From JAWXBM01 sp037968555 (GTDB taxonomy: Bacteria > Pseudomonadota > Gammaproteobacteria > Xanthomonadales > SZUA-36), in NCBI GenBank assembly GCA_037968555.1, contig JBBKVS010000086.1, positions 1 through 10,472 on the forward strand: a stretch of DNA of 10,472 nucleotides, given 5' to 3'. Position numbers and translations under genes: made by a program. This document shows, piece after piece, positions 1-6,367 of this stretch; position 1 is the first letter of the stretch, and the number at the start of each line of letters is the position of its first letter. The notes beneath the pieces were generated by a model that made no database searches, had not been told where the DNA came from, and saw only the letters and a list, made by a program, of their open reading frames with translations.

Positions 1-62
1 ATACGCAATCCGAATGCTGCCACTACCTGTGGTTGTGGCTCCTCCTTCTCAGTCTGATTGCC

Positions 63-1058
63 ATGGCGGTTGATTTTGGCGCCAGCATTGATCAATTCAC
101 GCTCTCACATCGCAATCGATTTACCTCTGTCCGGCTGGACCGCCTGGCCGAGTACCGTGACGATGCTGACTGGGTCAGTAAGACTTTAAATTCCCCCGCT
201 GCCTGTTTCGTCCCCTTATGGCGCAGCCGCAGCCTGATTGAACAAACCCCTGAAGGCCAAATCGCGGTTTACCTGAAGCCGGGTAATCTGGACTCGCTGG
301 ACAGTATCCAGCCACCAACGCTGTTGGGCACCGATGGCAAGCGATACTTCTTTGCCGTCTCCATCAACGACCAGCAGCGGGATGAGGTCCTGCAGTTGCG
401 TCCACAGGCGCGATTTCTGGACCTGCGCCGGGTTTCAGTAGACATGGATGCCAAACATGCAGGGGTGTTGGCTTATGCCAAGGCCCTGCACTACTGGCAG
501 CACCGGCATGTATTCTGCGGTGTTTGCGGCCACCCGAACCGACTCCAGTCTTCCGGCCACAAGCTGGTCTGCAGCAACGAAGAATGCGCTCGCCAATCAT
601 TCCCGCGCATAGACCCAGCCATCATCGTGCTGGTCACGCATGACGATGCCTGTTTATTGGGGCGCAACGGCAACTGGCCAGCCAAGCGATTTTCCACGCT
701 GGCTGGATTTGTTGAGCCGGGCGAAAGCCTGGAAGACGCGGTAGTGCGCGAAGTTTTTGAAGAATCCCGTGTACGATTGAACGATATTCGCTATGTTTCA
801 TCACAACCCTGGCCTTTTCCGGCCTCATCCATGTGCGGTTTCTATGCCGAAGCCGAAGCACGGGAATGCACTGTTTCCGATGAGATGGTGGAGTTGCGCT
901 GGTACAGCTGTGACGAACTGAAAACCGCCATGGCCGCCCAGGACGTACTGTTGCCGCCACCAGTATCCATAGCCTTTCGATTGATTGCGGACTGGTATCG
1001 GGCCCAATGTGGTGGTGATTTGGATCTGTTGAGCCGCGAAGCACGTGGTAAAGCCTGA
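63..1058 (+). CDS. nudC: NudC-type NADH pyrophosphatase / NAD-RNA decapping Nudix hydrolase
   Basis: The NudC family cleaves NAD(H) to NMN(H) and AMP and removes NAD caps from RNA 5' ends in the cytoplasm. Numbering from the ATG at 63 (331 aa), I see an N-terminal NudC domain, a four-cysteine zinc site (C152, C155, C170, C175), a Nudix box starting GFVEPGES at 215 and continuing through REVFEE at 229-234, and the NudC signature SQPWPFP at 247-253. These three together make the family assignment firm. The length is somewhat greater than the roughly 260 aa E. coli enzyme because of a longer N-terminal region. The Nudix-box glycine after the EE pair is replaced by Arg236. The frame is open to the left edge with no stop, and a TTG at 33 is also in frame, so the start is uncertain; no clear Shine-Dalgarno precedes 63. 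It is followed by a 133-nt gap before ampE. Confidence 0.93.
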   Translation: MAVDFGASIDQFTLSHRNRFTSVRLDRLAEYRDDADWVSKTLNSPAACFVPLWRSRSLIEQTPEGQIAVYLKPGNLDSLDSIQPPTLLGTDGKRYFFAVSINDQQRDEVLQLRPQARFLDLRRVSVDMDAKHAGVLAYAKALHYWQHRHVFCGVCGHPNRLQSSGHKLVCSNEECARQSFPRIDPAIIVLVTHDDACLLGRNGNWPAKRFSTLAGFVEPGESLEDAVVREVFEESRVRLNDIRYVSSQPWPFPASSMCGFYAEAEARECTVSDEMVELRWYSCDELKTAMAAQDVLLPPPVSIAFRLIADWYRAQCGGDLDLLSREARGKA

Positions 1059-1107
1059 ATAGCTTCGGGAATTCGCTCGAAAGCTATCTCACCAAAGACA
1101 GCAGCTC

Positions 1108-1116
1108 TGTTAGAAT
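1108..1116 (+). promoter_or_regulatory. Candidate extended -10 promoter for ampE
   Basis: The string TGTTAGAAT is an extended -10 (TGn followed by TAGAAT, five of six to TATAAT) lying 76 nt upstream of the ampE ATG. I see no -35 hexamer at normal spacing (1088-1093 reads CTCACC), which is tolerated in extended -10 promoters. It is placed sensibly in the 133-nt gap after nudC, but one short motif is weak evidence. Confidence 0.35.
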
Positions 1117-1191
1117 TCCGTTATATAAAGGAATGCCCGAATAATTCAGGGCTTACTAAAGATTAATTACTAAGGCAGGGATTCCAAGCGC

Positions 1192-2073
1192 ATGACCATC
1201 ATTGCCATATTGCTCGCATTCGCCTTGTGCCACTTCGTGCGCGAGTTGGGTCAGTTTCGCAAGCACGAGTGGTTGGGACGCTGGATACACAAGGCCGATG
1301 ACATTTTCGGCAAACTGCCTGCCTGGAATGAATTTACCGGCTACGCCATCATCCTGTTTATCCCGCTGATCGCCCTGGCCCTGCTGAACCAGTTGTTTAT
1401 GGGGCTGTTCGGCAACATAGGCGTATTCATGTTGGGCGTAGCGGTTCTGGTCTATTGCTTCGGCCGACGCGACCTGGATACCCAGGTGGCCGACATCATT
1501 CAAAGTGCTGATGAAAACAGCCGTGAACAAGCCCTGGGTGAGTTGTTACAGCGTGATCCACCGGACGACGCCCATGAGTGCCTCACTCTGACCGTCAATG
1601 CCGTTTTCAACCAGTCACTGCGGCGCTGGTTTGGAGTGATTTTCTGGTTTGCCTTGCTGGGCATCATAGGGGCCTTTCTTTATCGCATGGTGGATTGGCT
1701 GAGTAGCGAAAAAACCGGCCTGAGCACGGCGCAGAAACTGTATTTCCGGCGCACCCGCCAGGTGCTGGAATGGCCCGTAGCGCAACTGATGACCCTGTCA
1801 CTGGCCGTAGCCACCGACTTTGATTCGGTATTCATTGCCTGGAAAAAATACCACGACGAGCAAGGCCACGGCCTGTTCGAGGGTAGCAACGGTTTCCTGC
1901 TCACCGCAGCCCAACAGATCGTGCTCAGTGGCCATGTGATGAACGATGGCTACGCCGATCAGCTGGATGGGCCAATGGCCTGCCTGCGCCAATCCATGGA
2001 CCTGGTGTGGCGCGTACTCGGCGTCTGGATGACGGCCCTGGCACTGTTGCTGCTGATCGACGTGATTACTTGA
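1192..2073 (+). CDS. ampE: AmpE family inner-membrane protein
   Basis: AmpE is an integral membrane protein historically linked to AmpC beta-lactamase induction, usually encoded next to the amidase gene ampD; its exact biochemical role is unsettled. The 293-aa product is close to the family length (E. coli 284 aa). It has a hydrophobic N-terminus (1-15), membrane segments at about 50-90, a third at 147-165 and a C-terminal one at about 275-292. The cytoplasmic stretch includes FGRRDLDTQV at 90-99, and LEWPVAQLM at 192-200 leads into a region ending FIAWKKY at 214-220, the pattern of AmpE between its last helices. The start has only a poor purine stretch (AAGGCAGGG, 1172-1180). No ampD is in the window: nudC is the upstream neighbour. 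The stop TGA (2071-2073) overlaps an ATG, as TGATG, which begins a short frame leading to the btuF-like gene. Confidence 0.85.
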   Translation: MTIIAILLAFALCHFVRELGQFRKHEWLGRWIHKADDIFGKLPAWNEFTGYAIILFIPLIALALLNQLFMGLFGNIGVFMLGVAVLVYCFGRRDLDTQVADIIQSADENSREQALGELLQRDPPDDAHECLTLTVNAVFNQSLRRWFGVIFWFALLGIIGAFLYRMVDWLSSEKTGLSTAQKLYFRRTRQVLEWPVAQLMTLSLAVATDFDSVFIAWKKYHDEQGHGLFEGSNGFLLTAAQQIVLSGHVMNDGYADQLDGPMACLRQSMDLVWRVLGVWMTALALLLLIDVIT

Positions 2074-2129
2074 TGCCCCAGGCAGGTCGATTGCTGCAAA
2101 ACAGCCATACCTGCTCTATTCCAGTGTGA
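2073..2129 (+). other. Possible 18-codon coupling mini-ORF between ampE and the btuF-like gene
   Basis: The ampE stop overlaps an ATG (TGATG, 2071-2075). The frame from that ATG runs 18 codons (beginning MPQAGRLL) and stops at TGA 2127-2129, which overlaps the GTG start of the next gene (GTGTGA, 2126-2131 region). Both junctions have the geometry used for translational reinitiation, and the btuF-like gene has no visible Shine-Dalgarno. That the mini-ORF is translated is inference; the chance of the overlaps arising at random is not negligible. Confidence 0.3.
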
Positions 2130-3031
2130 AGCCTGCACTCTTTCCAATCGCAATCATTCTGGGCCTGTGTTTACTGAGCCTGGCCACCATTGCCCGAGGC
2201 GAGCCCATTGCGCTGCAGCAAGCCGACGGCTCGCACTTATTGCTGGAACAAGCTGCAACTCGCATCATCACCCTGTCACCGCATCTGGCTGAGCTGGCCT
2301 TTGCGGCGGGTGTGGGCGAACAAATAGTGGCTACCGTCGAGTACAGCAATTTCCCTGCAGCAGCAGAGCAACTACCACGCGTCGGTGACGCCTTCCGGCT
2401 GGACCTGGAGCGCATTATCAGCCTCCAGCCCGACCTGGTGATCGCCTGGAAAAGTGGCAATCCGGCTTTGGCCATAGGCCGGTTACAGGAGCTGGGCCTC
2501 ACCACCTGGGTGATCGAAATTCGTCAGCCTGAAGAAATCGCTGCTACGCTGCAACAGCTGGGAATTGCCGGTGGACAGCCGGAGGCTGGCAAGTTGGCTG
2601 CAGCGCAAGCCCGCTCGCTTTTACAGGAAATCCGCCAGTCTGGAGCCGGCAAGCGCAGCGTCAGCTACTTCTACCAGGTGGCCGCCCAGCCCCTGTTTAC
2701 CCTCAACGGCCAACACCTGGTTTCGCAAAGCCTGGCGCTGTGTGGCGGTGAGAATATTTATGCAGATGAGCCCGTGCTGGCACCACAGATCAGCCTGGAG
2801 TCAGTGATCGTACGCAATCCGCAAGTGATGTTTGCGCCCGTCATCGAAGGCCAGGCCGATCCACTCACTGCCTGGCGGCAATGGCCCAATTTGCAGGCGG
2901 TAAAAAATCAGCGGCTTTACACTTTGCCTGCTGACGAAATCAGCCGTGCCACCCTGCGCATGTTGGATGCAGTGGTCACAGCGTGTAGTCTGTTGCACGC
3001 ATCAGCCGCTACCGACGCACCATCCGGTTGA
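2126..3031 (+). CDS. BtuF-like cobalamin ABC-transporter periplasmic binding protein
   Basis: This is a class III helical-backbone binding protein of the BtuF type, which delivers vitamin B12 or related corrinoids to a BtuCD permease from the periplasm. The 301-aa product begins with a signal peptide (MKPALFP, hydrophobic to about 22, cleavage likely near ARG-E at 24-26). It then shows RIITLSPHLAEL at 46-57, VGDAFRLDLERI at 86-98 and QPDLVIAWKSGNP at 101-113. The C-lobe has LFTLNGQHLVSQ at 190-201, LCGGENIYADE at 205-215 and LYTLPADEISR at 264-274. These are the recognisable BtuF landmarks, although other substrates such as siderophores or haem cannot be excluded. The GTG start is chosen because a complete signal peptide begins there; the frame stays open upstream but offers no better start, and there is no clear ribosome site. 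No btuC or btuD gene and no cobalamin riboswitch is seen nearby. It probably shares a transcript with ampE and the DUF819 gene. Confidence 0.8.
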   Translation: MKPALFPIAIILGLCLLSLATIARGEPIALQQADGSHLLLEQAATRIITLSPHLAELAFAAGVGEQIVATVEYSNFPAAAEQLPRVGDAFRLDLERIISLQPDLVIAWKSGNPALAIGRLQELGLTTWVIEIRQPEEIAATLQQLGIAGGQPEAGKLAAAQARSLLQEIRQSGAGKRSVSYFYQVAAQPLFTLNGQHLVSQSLALCGGENIYADEPVLAPQISLESVIVRNPQVMFAPVIEGQADPLTAWRQWPNLQAVKNQRLYTLPADEISRATLRMLDAVVTACSLLHASAATDAPSG

Positions 3032-3067
3032 CAGCCAAAGCGCCCTAATCAAAAAGGTGAAAAGCCC

Positions 3068-4288
3068 ATGCAAGCAGCCTTGATCAGCTCACCCGCCGGT
3101 GTCATGGCCGTCCTGATCGCCGTGGTCAGTTTCTGGTTCTGGGTGGAGAAGAAAACCCAGGCCCGGATATTCAACTACCTGCCGCCACTGATCTTCATTT
3201 ATGCCACCCCCGTGCTGCTGTCCAATATCGGCCTGATTCCCTTCAGCAACCCGGCTTACGATTTCCTCTACAAGTTTGGCCTGCCCATCTTTATCGTTTT
3301 GATGTTGCTCAAGGTGGATTTCCTCGGCGCAGTGCGCATCATGGGTAAAGGCGTGTTTGTCATGTTGCTGGGTAGCGTGGGCGTCGTGGTTGGCGGGGTG
3401 GTTGCATCCGCGCTGGGCCAGGCCATCAGCACCCCGGATTCCTTCCCGCTGCACTTTCCCCTGCCGGAAGACAGCTGGAAAGCTTTCGGCACCCTGGCAG
3501 GTAGCTGGATAGGTGGTACCGGCAATATGACTGCTACTCACGCTGCACTGGAAGGCGATGCCAGTCACCTCACCATGGCGGCAGCGGCAGACCAGATGAT
3601 CTACCTGGTCTGGCTACCCATATTGCTGGGCTGTAAGTCTTTCGCCCAGCGCTTCAATAAGTGGATGAAAGTACCGCCCGGACGCATAGCCATGATGGAT
3701 AAAGCTGCGGCAGCAATGGACGATTCGGATCAAGCCCCCAGTATGATCCAGCTGCTGGCCCTGGCTTTGCTGGCCATCTCCATTACCTGGGTATCCATGG
3801 TCTTGTCGGAGCAGTTGCCCGCTGTAGAACTGGGAGGCGCAACCATCATCAGCGCCAGTACCTGGCTGATCCTGCTGGTCACCACTCTGGCCCTGCTGGC
3901 TTCAATCACACCGGCCCGTACCTTACCCGCTGCACAACCCATCGCCATGGCGATCATCTATGTTTATGTTGCCAGGATCGGCGCAACCATGGATCTCAGC
4001 CAGGTCAACTTCGAAACCATAGGCGCATTCGTTGCCATGGCTTATGTGTGGATCTTCATCCACGGTGCTTTCATTTTGTTCGGTGCCTGGCTGTTCAAGG
4101 TGGATATACACACAGTCGCCATTGCTTCGGCAGCCAATATAGGCGGGGCAGCATCAGCGCCCGTGGTCGCTGCCCATCACAGGGCATCACTGGTACCGGC
4201 GTCTATCCTGATGGCCATGGTTGGCTATGCGCTGGGTAACTACCTGGCCATACTCACCGGTCGCCTGGCCCAACTGCTCAGCGGCTGA
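3068..4288 (+). CDS. DUF819 (YjcL-type) multi-pass membrane protein, probable transporter
   Basis: The 406-aa product is almost entirely hydrophobic, with about ten or more membrane segments and a central polar linker (about 196-226, rich in K, D and A) dividing it into two halves. This is the layout of the DUF819/YjcL family, whose substrate I do not know to be established. Conserved-looking patches include SWIGGTGNMTATHAAL at 146-161 in the first half and SAANIGGAASAPVVAAHH at 354-371 in the second. The two glycine-rich turns occur at similar points of each half, suggesting an internal repeat as in many secondary transporters. The ATG has a good Shine-Dalgarno (AGGTGA, 3055-3060, seven bases before). 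It lies 36 nt after the btuF-like gene, so co-transcription is likely. An exported amidohydrolase follows, which fits uptake of its product, but this is inference. Confidence 0.82.
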   Translation: MQAALISSPAGVMAVLIAVVSFWFWVEKKTQARIFNYLPPLIFIYATPVLLSNIGLIPFSNPAYDFLYKFGLPIFIVLMLLKVDFLGAVRIMGKGVFVMLLGSVGVVVGGVVASALGQAISTPDSFPLHFPLPEDSWKAFGTLAGSWIGGTGNMTATHAALEGDASHLTMAAAADQMIYLVWLPILLGCKSFAQRFNKWMKVPPGRIAMMDKAAAAMDDSDQAPSMIQLLALALLAISITWVSMVLSEQLPAVELGGATIISASTWLILLVTTLALLASITPARTLPAAQPIAMAIIYVYVARIGATMDLSQVNFETIGAFVAMAYVWIFIHGAFILFGAWLFKVDIHTVAIASAANIGGAASAPVVAAHHRASLVPASILMAMVGYALGNYLAILTGRLAQLLSG

Positions 4289-4311
4289 GCTCTGCAATCC
4301 AGCTCATTTTT
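4286..4311 (+). terminator. Weak intrinsic terminator or attenuator overlapping the DUF819 stop codon
   Basis: TGAGCT (4286-4291) pairs perfectly with AGCTCA (4301-4306) across a nine-base loop, and five T residues follow (4307-4311). The stem is only six base pairs and starts on the TGA stop codon itself, so ribosomes finishing DUF819 would cover its left arm. I infer a leaky terminator between the DUF819 and amidohydrolase genes. Confidence 0.4.
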
Positions 4312-4342
4312 GAAAAATAATCATTCATCGATTGAGGTATAC

Positions 4343-5626
4343 ATGAAGCTTTCAACCATTCTTTTCACCCTGTTGGCTGCTACCGGCCTGACCCTGCACG
4401 CCCAGGCAGGTACCGTGCTGCTCGAATGCCAGCAATTGCTGGATGTTGAAGCGGGCAAGCTGCTGAAGAATCAGCAGGTGCTGGTTACCGACGACCGCAT
4501 CAGCGAAGTTGGCAGCAACCTCAAAGTCAGTGAGGATACGCAGCGCATCCAGCTGGAAACCTGCCTGCCTGGCCTGATGGATATGCACGTGCACCTGGGT
4601 GGGCAGTCGGCGCCCAACAGCTATATCAAGCGCTTCCAGGACAATGAAGCAGACTATGCCCTGGCCTCTGCCTACTATGCCGGCATCACCTTGCGCGCCG
4701 GTTTTACCACGGTGCGCAACCTGGGCGATGACTACAATGCAACAGTGGCTTTGCGTAATTCCATTAACAACGGCCAGACTGTCGGCCCGAGGATTTTCAC
4801 CTCGGCACACAGCATAGCCACCACTGGTGGCCATGCCGATCCCACCAACGGTTTCCGCCACGACCTGATGGGCGATCCGGGCCCGGCGGATGGCGTGATC
4901 AACAGCCCTGACGATGCCCGTAAGGCTGTTCGGCAACGCTACAAGGACGGCGCTGACTGGATCAAAATCACCGCTACCGGCGGTGTGTTATCGCTGGCCA
5001 AGAATGGCCAGAATCCGCAATTCACCCAGCCTGAGCTGGATGCCATTGTGACCACTGCCAAAGAGTACGGCATGGGCGTGGCCGCTCATGCACATGGCAC
5101 GGAAGGCATCAAGCGTGCTGTACTGGCGGGCGTGACTTCAATTGAACATGGCACTTACCTGGACGACGAAGTGATCCAGCTGATGAAAGATCGCGGCACC
5201 TGGTATGTACCCACCATTACGGCCGGTCGCTTTGTGGCTGAGAAAGCTGAAATCGATGGTTATTTTCCGGCAGTGGTGCGGCCCAAGGCAGCGGCAGTTG
5301 GCCCACAGATACAGGGCACTTTCGCCAAGGCTTATAAAGGAGGTGTGAAGATTGCCTTCGGCACCGATATGGGCGTAGGCCCGCACGGCGAAAATGCCCA
5401 GGAATTTGCCTACATGGTTGAAGCTGGTATGCCTGAACTGGAAGCCATACGTTCAGCCACGCTCAATACCGCCGAAATGCTGCAACAAAGTGAAGATCTG
5501 GGCAGTATCAAAGCCGGTAAACTGGCCGATATCATTGCGGTCAGTGGTAACCCTTTGCAGGACATCAACACGCTTCGCAAAGTTGATTTTGTGATGAAGG
5601 ATGGCAAAGTCATCGCACTGAATTGA
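4343..5626 (+). CDS. Exported metal-dependent amidohydrolase, cog1228 Xaa-Pro/Xaa-Arg dipeptidase type
   Basis: This belongs to the amidohydrolase superfamily group that includes imidazolonepropionase-like enzymes and characterised dipeptidases acting on Xaa-Pro or Xaa-Arg/Lys peptides. In the 427-aa product the binuclear-metal residues are visible: H82 and H84 in MDMHVHLG, K208 in DWIKITATGG (the lysine usually carboxylated), H249 in AAHAHG, H269 in IEHGTY and D342 in FGTDMG. The C-terminus (GSIKAGKLADIIAVSGNPL, 387-405) is the usual return to the small beta domain. A signal peptide is clear (MKLSTILFTLLAATGL, cleavage after HAQA at 19-22), so it acts in the periplasm or outside. The ATG has GAGG five bases upstream; an in-frame TTG at 4310 would add 11 residues but spoil the signal peptide. 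Exact substrate cannot be read from sequence; a dipeptidase is the favoured reading. It lies 54 nt after the DUF819 gene. Confidence 0.85.
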   Translation: MKLSTILFTLLAATGLTLHAQAGTVLLECQQLLDVEAGKLLKNQQVLVTDDRISEVGSNLKVSEDTQRIQLETCLPGLMDMHVHLGGQSAPNSYIKRFQDNEADYALASAYYAGITLRAGFTTVRNLGDDYNATVALRNSINNGQTVGPRIFTSAHSIATTGGHADPTNGFRHDLMGDPGPADGVINSPDDARKAVRQRYKDGADWIKITATGGVLSLAKNGQNPQFTQPELDAIVTTAKEYGMGVAAHAHGTEGIKRAVLAGVTSIEHGTYLDDEVIQLMKDRGTWYVPTITAGRFVAEKAEIDGYFPAVVRPKAAAVGPQIQGTFAKAYKGGVKIAFGTDMGVGPHGENAQEFAYMVEAGMPELEAIRSATLNTAEMLQQSEDLGSIKAGKLADIIAVSGNPLQDINTLRKVDFVMKDGKVIALN

Positions 5627-5709
5627 TGCGTCGTGATGCATCGGGCAGAGAGTGGTGGCAGTGAACGCTTTGACGAATTGGATTACAGGTCGAAACGAAT
5701 CGAGTGGCT

Positions 5710-5738
5710 TTGACTTGAATCGTCGCCGTGCGCATAGT
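5710..5738 (+). promoter_or_regulatory. Sigma70-type promoter for the VOC gene
   Basis: TTGACT (5710-5715, five of six to consensus) is separated by exactly 17 bases from CATAGT (5733-5738, four of six). This places a transcription start near 5745, about 36 nt upstream of the VOC ATG, so this gene is likely transcribed independently of the amidohydrolase. Confidence 0.5.
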
Positions 5739-5780
5739 TTGCAGTTCGAAATTTAAACCCTTGATTCGAGGAGTACTGAC

Positions 5781-6152
5781 ATGATTGGTTATGTAATGGT
5801 TGGCACCAACGATTTCCCCAAAGCCGTGGCTTTTTATGATGAACTGCTGGCCCTGCTGGGCGCCAAGCGCATCATGGAGGATGACGGTAAGTTCGTGGCC
5901 TGGGGCAACTCCCCTACCCAGGCAGGGTTCGCTGTAACCGTACCCTATAACGGCAAGCCCGCAACCGTCGGTAACGGCTGCATGAACGCCCTGGCGGCCG
6001 ACTCCAAAGAAAAGGTACACGCGGTCTACGATAAAGCTCTGCAATTGGGCGCTACCGACGAAGGCCCGGCCGGACCGCGTGGCGACAATTTTTACGCCGG
6101 TTATTTTCGCGATATGGACGGCAACAAGCTGAACATATTCTGCATGACTTGA
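5781..6152 (+). CDS. VOC-fold (glyoxalase/dioxygenase superfamily) small protein
   Basis: The 123-aa product is one VOC domain made of two beta-alpha-beta-beta-beta halves. Recognisable elements are GTNDFPKAVAFYDELL at 8-23, AWGNSPTQAGFAV at 40-52, GNGCMNALAADSKEKV at 65-79, LGATDEGPAGPRG at 89-101 and FRDMDGNKLNIF at 109-120. Subfamily members usually carry metal ligands near the first strand, after GNG, and as Glu in DPDGNKLE. Here the corresponding residues read as Tyr/Gly, Met/Asn and Asn117, so classical metal-dependent activity is doubtful. Members act as lyases, dioxygenases or binding proteins, and the role here is unknown. The start is well supported: GAGGAG lies just upstream of the ATG (about 5768-5773) and a promoter sits at 5710-5738. 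A repeat element begins 15 nt after the stop. Confidence 0.83.
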   Translation: MIGYVMVGTNDFPKAVAFYDELLALLGAKRIMEDDGKFVAWGNSPTQAGFAVTVPYNGKPATVGNGCMNALAADSKEKVHAVYDKALQLGATDEGPAGPRGDNFYAGYFRDMDGNKLNIFCMT

Positions 6153-6167
6153 GGCAACGTAACCTGG

Positions 6168-6280
6168 CGTCATTCCGGACGCGACGGCGTTGCGAGCCGG
6201 AACCCATAATTGGCAAGCGTTGTCAGCCCGGTTATGGACTGTGGATCCCGGATAATCGCTGCGCGACTTCCGGGATGACG
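6168..6280. repeat. Palindromic repeat element, copy A (113 bp, MITE/REP-like)
   Basis: The element begins CGTCATTCCGG and ends CCGGGATGACG, near-perfect terminal inverted repeats (10 of 11). It has two hairpins joined by a variable middle. The left one is TTCCGG (6173-6178) with CCGGAA (6197-6202), enclosing GCGAC/GTTGC. The right one is TCCCGGA with TCCGGGA, enclosing ATCGC and GCGAC. A second full copy lies at 7370-7483 with the arms nearly identical and the middle diverged. No coding potential is seen, and I see no obvious target duplication at the ends. Confidence 0.8.
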
Positions 6281-6286
6281 GACTAA

Positions 6287-6320
6287 AAAGCCCACCTGCA
6301 CCAATGTGCAGGTGGGCTTT
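6287..6320. terminator. Strong bidirectional intrinsic terminator
   Basis: A perfect 14-bp stem, AAAGCCCACCTGCA (6287-6300) with TGCAGGTGGGCTTT (6307-6320), encloses a six-base loop CCAATG. Read on the minus strand the stem ends in a run of five T residues, so it serves best as the end of the PepSY gene. On the plus strand the T run is only three, but it could still stop the VOC transcript. It lies between these two convergent genes. Confidence 0.85.
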
Positions 6321-6322
6321 AG

Positions 6323-6356
6323 TTAGCTAGCTAATCGAACCCTGAAATCTGTTCGA
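6323..6356. repeat. Two adjacent short palindromes downstream of the PepSY gene
   Basis: TTAGCTAGCTAA (6323-6334) is a perfect 12-bp palindrome. It is immediately followed by TCGAAC (6335-6340) and its inverted copy GTTCGA (6351-6356) across ten bases. Both lie between the PepSY stop codon and its terminator, so they would be in that transcript's 3' untranslated region. Function unknown. Confidence 0.4.
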
Positions 6357-6367
6357 AAGGTGCTAGA

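Noticed and set aside
1061..1085. Terminator after nudC
   Set aside because: AGCTTCG and CGAAAGCT pair imperfectly with a bulge and no T run follows, so an intrinsic terminator is not supported.
2040..2126. Cobalamin riboswitch upstream of the btuF-like gene
   Set aside because: The gap is only about 50 nt and contains no B12-box-like sequence or room for the aptamer.
4352..4936. Minus-strand open frame of 194 codons opposite the amidohydrolase
   Set aside because: It is antisense to a gene with clear metal-ligand motifs and a signal peptide, so it is a composition artefact.
5625..5642. Terminator after the amidohydrolase
   Set aside because: GATGC/GCATC gives only a 5-bp stem overlapping the stop codon, with no following T run.
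5610..6173. Minus-strand open frame of 187 codons opposite the VOC gene
   Set aside because: The plus-strand VOC gene has recognisable family motifs, a promoter and a ribosome site; the antisense frame shows no family pattern.
6335..6350. Minus-strand GGGTTCGATT resembling a tRNA T-loop
   Set aside because: The flanking bases do not form a T-stem, and no anticodon arm, D-arm or CCA-adjacent acceptor stem can be built around it.
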